A stretch of DNA of 7,727 nucleotides, taken from assembly GCA_009885905.1 (NCBI GenBank), contig VFJU01000489.1:1-7727 (forward strand), written 5' to 3'. Source of the stretch: Verrucomicrobiota bacterium. Lineage in GTDB: Bacteria; Verrucomicrobiota; Verrucomicrobiia; Verrucomicrobiales; Akkermansiaceae. The notes under the pieces are model-generated. The model ran no database searches. It saw only the letters and a program-made list of their open reading frames with translations, and was not told where the DNA came from. Below are positions 4,932 to 7,727 of the stretch, in pieces. The translations under genes were made by a program, and so were the position numbers. Within the stretch, counting starts at the first letter, position 1; each line of letters opens with the position of its first letter.

Positions 4932-7172
4932 TTACTGCACGGTCGAGCGGATGATTTTATAGAATCCCTTTCCGGGTGTCGGGATGGTGTCTGTGAATGT
5001 TCCACTGACATTCCCCGGGATGGCATCATTCGTGTAGGAGACGGAACCTGCGGTGGCATCGGACCAGGTTAATAGATCGGGGGATTTTTGCACCTTGTGA
5101 TGCATGCCGCGCAGAGCTTTCCAAGTAACGCGAACATGACCATTAGGGAGCATCGTGATTTCGGGGGACATGTCTTCACTCACCGCAGTGCCGTTCCAGT
5201 ATTTCTCCGCCAGGGCAAAGGCCGATTTTCCGACCTGCGCGCCGACGATCCGCGCTGGGTAGTCGTCCTCGCTGGGGTGAATGCCGCCCCACCGGCGGGA
5301 CACACCGGCCTGGTCGGCGGCATCGTAGTAGGTGCTCCACTGAAGATCGACAGCGGCACTGGGTCCTTTGTCGATCTGCAGGGAATTGGCGGCAACGGTA
5401 TGTTGGCCGAAACCGCCGGGAAAGTAGGGGCTTCCGGTGAGCAACGTGAGAGCTTCCGCAGCGGCACGAGAGAACGTGCTGTGGCCGGAGATGTAACCGG
5501 GAAAGGCGGGAGTATTGAAGGTCTTGCGCTGAAACGGCACCCAGTCTGCTGCCAGCATCCAGCAAACCAAGCTCTGATTGGTGGCGATGGAGGGCGCGGG
5601 CAGATTATTCACATGCTCGGCGGGCCAAGAATACACGGCGATTTTGCCTATGTGCAAGACACCGGGGTCCATCTGATTGAGGTAAACATTCCAGACTTGC
5701 TCGTGCTTTCCTCCCATGGCAGAGGTTGCAGCCGTGATAACTTCGACCACATCGGTCTCAAGTGGCAAGCCCTGCGTATTATAGGAAGGGCCGACGATGT
5801 TGGACGACTGCCCCATGGTGCCCATGTAGCGAATCATCGTGATCGGTCGTGGGCCGTTGTAGTAGCGTTTGAGCGACCAAGCAGCGCAGGCGGCATCATG
5901 GGTGGCTGCGGATACACTGAAATAGGTTTTAATATCCCATTCCAAGTCATTCAGTGTCGGACCCGTTCCGCGGATTTTTTTCACGGTGAGTGGGTTGTCT
6001 GACACTTCGTTGGCCAGCACATGCCAGTGGCCGGGAGGCGTCTCGGAGTTCGGGCCATCGGCCCAGAACTCGGCCAGGACGCGAAAGAAATCGCCGACTT
6101 TTACTGGATTGGACGTATAGGGAAGGCCGGTCACCGGGTTGACGGGATGCCCCGTGCCGGTGTCAGCCCCGAGCGGGTTATTGCCATAGGCGCCGGGGGA
6201 AAAATTGACCACGGTTGGGTCATTCAATTTGGCGCATTTGCGGAGAACATCCATTGCATTCTCCTTATAGACGGCATCGGTGAGGCTTGGATCGCCCGGC
6301 ATGCTGAGCCGCGATGGCGGTCCGATATCGACCCACGGTTTCAGCGGATCAGTCCGGGTGAGGCTGAACGGGGTAGTGGCCAATCCTTGCACGCCGACAA
6401 ACGTTTGAATCCCCCCTAGAAACGGGACGCCATTTTGAGTGACGGAGGCGGAGAGTGCCAGCGGTTGCCAGAAATTCGGATCGGTATCCGCAGTGTAGAA
6501 ATGGGCGAAGTCCGCAATCAACGGGATGCCGACGCCGAGCGGCATGTTTGGTTGGCTAGGAATTTCACCGTTGTTGCCCAGGACACTCATGGCGCGGGCC
6601 GCCAGCATGTTTGGGTTGACCGTGACATCGTAAGCCGTCGGATAGGTGGTTTGGGAAAATCCATCGGTGGCACCCCAGTTGAGAATGGCCTGGCCGATGC
6701 GTTTGCCGAGTTCCGCCGGCGTCGTGGCGAGGGTCGTGGCGGACTGGCCGGTGACAGTGGAATACCCGAGTGCGGTCAGTTTCGCATCGAAACTAGCCAG
6801 CGACGTGGCTGCCCCGGCTCCGCTGGCAAAGCGATTGCGCAGTACACGATAGGCGGCATAGCTGATGGCCTCGTGACGGGCGGCCTCGATGGCGACTGGT
6901 GTTCCCGGCAAGGGTGAGATTTTTTCGTTGTAAATGTAGCCGATGGACGTGGTGTCGTAGGCTCCCCATGCATCATACATCGCCACCGCAGTGTGATGGA
7001 GGTTGCGCGCATGAGCTGGTGGGTTTGGCACGTTTCTGCGGATGGCAGCCATGAGTTCCTCGTTCCATTCGCGCGCGACGGAGGGAACAGCATGCACAAC
7101 CGGGGCAAAAGCGACCGCAGAAATTGTGGCAACGATGGCGAACCGGGGAATCGACAGGGTGAAGCGGGACAT
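4932..7172 (-). CDS. Secreted vanadium-dependent haloperoxidase / PAP2-superfamily protein
   Basis: A 746-residue exported protein. Vanadium haloperoxidases use vanadate and hydrogen peroxide to oxidise halides; their fold is shared with PAP2 phosphatases. All vanadate-pocket motifs are visible: K435 and R442 in KRYYNGPRP (K-x6-RP), S562-G563-H564 in PGYISGHSTFS, and R626 and H632 in SRRWGGIHPSEDD (SR-x5-H). The start is fixed by an in-frame TAG directly before the ATG. A signal peptide ends at VHA-VP (after residue 28). From about residue 670 a beta-rich module follows (ITMLPNGHVRVTW, KVQKSPDLLTW, then GKGFYKI), like the C-terminal modules of many Verrucomicrobiota secreted proteins. No Shine-Dalgarno site or promoter is evident. 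It is a lone minus-strand gene, convergent with the barrel gene. Halide preference, or a phosphatase role instead, cannot be read from sequence. Confidence 0.9.
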   Translation of the reverse strand: MSRFTLSIPRFAIVATISAVAFAPVVHAVPSVAREWNEELMAAIRRNVPNPPAHARNLHHTAVAMYDAWGAYDTTSIGYIYNEKISPLPGTPVAIEAARHEAISYAAYRVLRNRFASGAGAATSLASFDAKLTALGYSTVTGQSATTLATTPAELGKRIGQAILNWGATDGFSQTTYPTAYDVTVNPNMLAARAMSVLGNNGEIPSQPNMPLGVGIPLIADFAHFYTADTDPNFWQPLALSASVTQNGVPFLGGIQTFVGVQGLATTPFSLTRTDPLKPWVDIGPPSRLSMPGDPSLTDAVYKENAMDVLRKCAKLNDPTVVNFSPGAYGNNPLGADTGTGHPVNPVTGLPYTSNPVKVGDFFRVLAEFWADGPNSETPPGHWHVLANEVSDNPLTVKKIRGTGPTLNDLEWDIKTYFSVSAATHDAACAAWSLKRYYNGPRPITMIRYMGTMGQSSNIVGPSYNTQGLPLETDVVEVITAATSAMGGKHEQVWNVYLNQMDPGVLHIGKIAVYSWPAEHVNNLPAPSIATNQSLVCWMLAADWVPFQRKTFNTPAFPGYISGHSTFSRAAAEALTLLTGSPYFPGGFGQHTVAANSLQIDKGPSAAVDLQWSTYYDAADQAGVSRRWGGIHPSEDDYPARIVGAQVGKSAFALAEKYWNGTAVSEDMSPEITMLPNGHVRVTWKALRGMHHKVQKSPDLLTWSDATAGSVSYTNDAIPGNVSGTFTDTIPTPGKGFYKIIRSTVQ

Positions 7173-7229
7173 CTAATTCGTATTTCGAGGTGGATGATGC
7201 TGAAACTGGGACTGGTAAAAACGGCAATG

Positions 7230-7323
7230 GGGTGGGGAAAAAGACACCGCGACAACCAAGTGGGCGATGGTGGCCACGAACCTCGAGCATACTTATTTTG
7301 GTGTCACAGTGTCTTCCCCACCC
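7230..7323. repeat. Inverted repeat upstream of the haloperoxidase gene
   Basis: GGGTGGGGAA (7230-7239) is the perfect complement of TTCCCCACCC (7314-7323). Inside these arms a second match, GACAC/GTGTC (7243-7247, 7309-7313), extends the pairing after a three-base bulge. The enclosed segment is about 60 bases. It lies 58-151 bases upstream of the haloperoxidase start, so it may be regulatory or a small inserted element. No flanking target duplication was seen. Confidence 0.5.
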
Positions 7324-7400
7324 GCTAGGTCAAGATATTTTTTCACTGCTGTTCGGGTGCAACTGAAACGGGTGGGCAAGCGGCATAAGTCAAGGGGAGC

Positions 7401-7443
7401 ACACGCGCCCTCGCGTGTTCCGAAGTGCGCCCTCGCGCTTCGG
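7401..7443. other. Twin adjacent hairpins with identical CCCT loops
   Basis: Hairpin A: ACACGCG (7401-7407) pairs with CGCGTGT (7412-7418). Hairpin B: CCGAAGTGCG (7420-7429) pairs with CGCGCTTCGG (7434-7443), with one G-T pair. Both have the loop CCCT within the shared core GCGCCCTCGCG. They end seven bases before repeat copy 3. No T-tract follows. Confidence 0.6.
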
Positions 7444-7449
7444 CGGCTG

Positions 7450-7619
7450 AAAATTAAAGTGTCAGCCAAATAAATAGGTTTGATTGTTGCGTATCGTATT
7501 TCCTTTGTTTGTCTGAAAAAAGGAGTGGCGTTACGCCGTGCTCGCCCATGACTTGATTCCGCCAAGCAAATTCGCTACAGCTAGAATATTCTGATTATTT
7601 CTGTCTCTTATAATTTTTT
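7450..7619. repeat. Dispersed ~165-bp repeat, copy 3
   Basis: Starts AAAATTAAAGTGTCAGCCAA and ends CTGTCTCTTATAATTTTTT. It is the most diverged copy (by eye roughly 80-87% identical to the others) but is collinear from end to end and in the same orientation. Its right end runs directly into the RAYT-like fragment. Confidence 0.85.
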
Positions 7620-7727
7620 GCCTCCTCAGGAAAGGCGACGAAGGCAAAGCACTGATGGCCGCTCTGATCCGCGGGCGAACAGCGGCAAGCACCGAATGGA
7701 TTGCCAAGAGGCTGCAAATGGGTCACC
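7620..7727 (+). pseudogene. C-terminal fragment of a REP-associated tyrosine transposase (RAYT)-like gene, runs off the window
   Basis: The frame starting at CTC 7625 reads LRKGDEGKALMAALIRGRT and then AASTEWIAKRLQMGH up to the window edge. The pattern KGD-x-x-K, then L-x-R-x-T-x-x-x-x-x-WIA-x-RLQMG, is what I recognise from the C-terminal helical, DNA-binding-like segment of RAYT (Y1-family, IS200/IS605-related) proteins in Verrucomicrobiota and others. The catalytic part (HUH motif and Tyr) should lie upstream, but the sequence just upstream is repeat copy 3 with an in-frame TGA at 7592-7594 and no start codon. The gene therefore appears truncated at its 5' end. ATG at 7655 could only start a short remnant. 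The 3' end lies outside the window. The family call rests on motif memory over about 34 residues. Confidence 0.55.

Larger units (their letters stand above)
7173..7449. other. Upstream region of the haloperoxidase gene, no gene seen
   Basis: Holds an inverted repeat (7230-7239 with 7314-7323) and, to its right, twin hairpins (7401-7443). No clear sigma-70 style promoter was found reading leftward toward the haloperoxidase. An open frame crossing this region into repeat copy 3 on the minus strand is not credible as a gene, because its first part is repeat sequence. Confidence 0.5.

Noticed and set aside
5088..6002. 304-residue plus-strand open frame
   Set aside because: Lies fully antisense to the haloperoxidase, whose motifs and signal peptide are unmistakable. 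Its translation shows no recognisable domain.
6435..6917. 160-residue plus-strand open frame
   Set aside because: Antisense shadow of the haloperoxidase with Gly/Arg-rich composition typical of the opposite strand of a GC-rich gene.
7293..7565. 90-residue minus-strand open frame crossing repeat copy 3 and the twin hairpins
   Set aside because: Made of repeat and hairpin sequence. The same frame is not preserved in the other repeat copies.
1..7727. tRNA or rRNA genes
   Set aside because: No cloverleaf with a TTCGANNC-type arm and no conserved rRNA segment noticed on either strand.

Overview
The window looks like a chromosomal stretch from a Verrucomicrobiota bacterium, probably near Verrucomicrobiaceae (for example Luteolibacter or Haloferula). 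This is an inference from three things: the style of the proteins, above all the C-terminal beta-rich tail of the haloperoxidase with its 'VTWKALRGMHHKVQKSPDLLTW' type motif; weak or absent Shine-Dalgarno sites; and repeat-rich, mid-GC intergenic DNA. No marker gene fixes the genus.

Layout, left to right. (1) Positions 1-513 hold the 3' end of yidC, the membrane protein insertase and the only clear core gene. (2) Positions 514-1319 contain no credible gene but several stem-loops, including a cluster of three REP-like hairpins (839-1060). (3) A vapBC-type toxin-antitoxin pair (1320-1936) has overlapping stop and start codons. (4) A divergent GT-B glycosyltransferase-like gene (2267-3622) ends inside an array of 8-bp tandem repeats. 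(5) An outer-membrane beta-barrel gene (3821-4644) is split by a one-base frameshift. (6) A secreted vanadium-dependent haloperoxidase/PAP2-family protein lies on the minus strand (4932-7172). (7) At the right edge (about 7620-7727) is a 5'-truncated piece resembling the C-terminus of a REP-associated tyrosine transposase (RAYT).

What ties the window together is a family of about 165-bp dispersed repeats. Three copies lie in the same orientation (1948-2113, 4723-4889, 7450-7619), and two short inverted fragments of their right end lie at 3680-3710 and 4700-4716. They sit between the accessory genes, 3' of vapC and of the barrel gene and upstream of the haloperoxidase. The third copy directly abuts the RAYT-like remnant. 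The best reading is an accessory region downstream of yidC, seeded by a small non-autonomous element, possibly moved by a RAYT-type transposase. The genes do not form one obvious pathway. vapBC is a compact operon, while the glycosyltransferase, barrel and haloperoxidase genes look like independent single-gene units separated by repeat copies.
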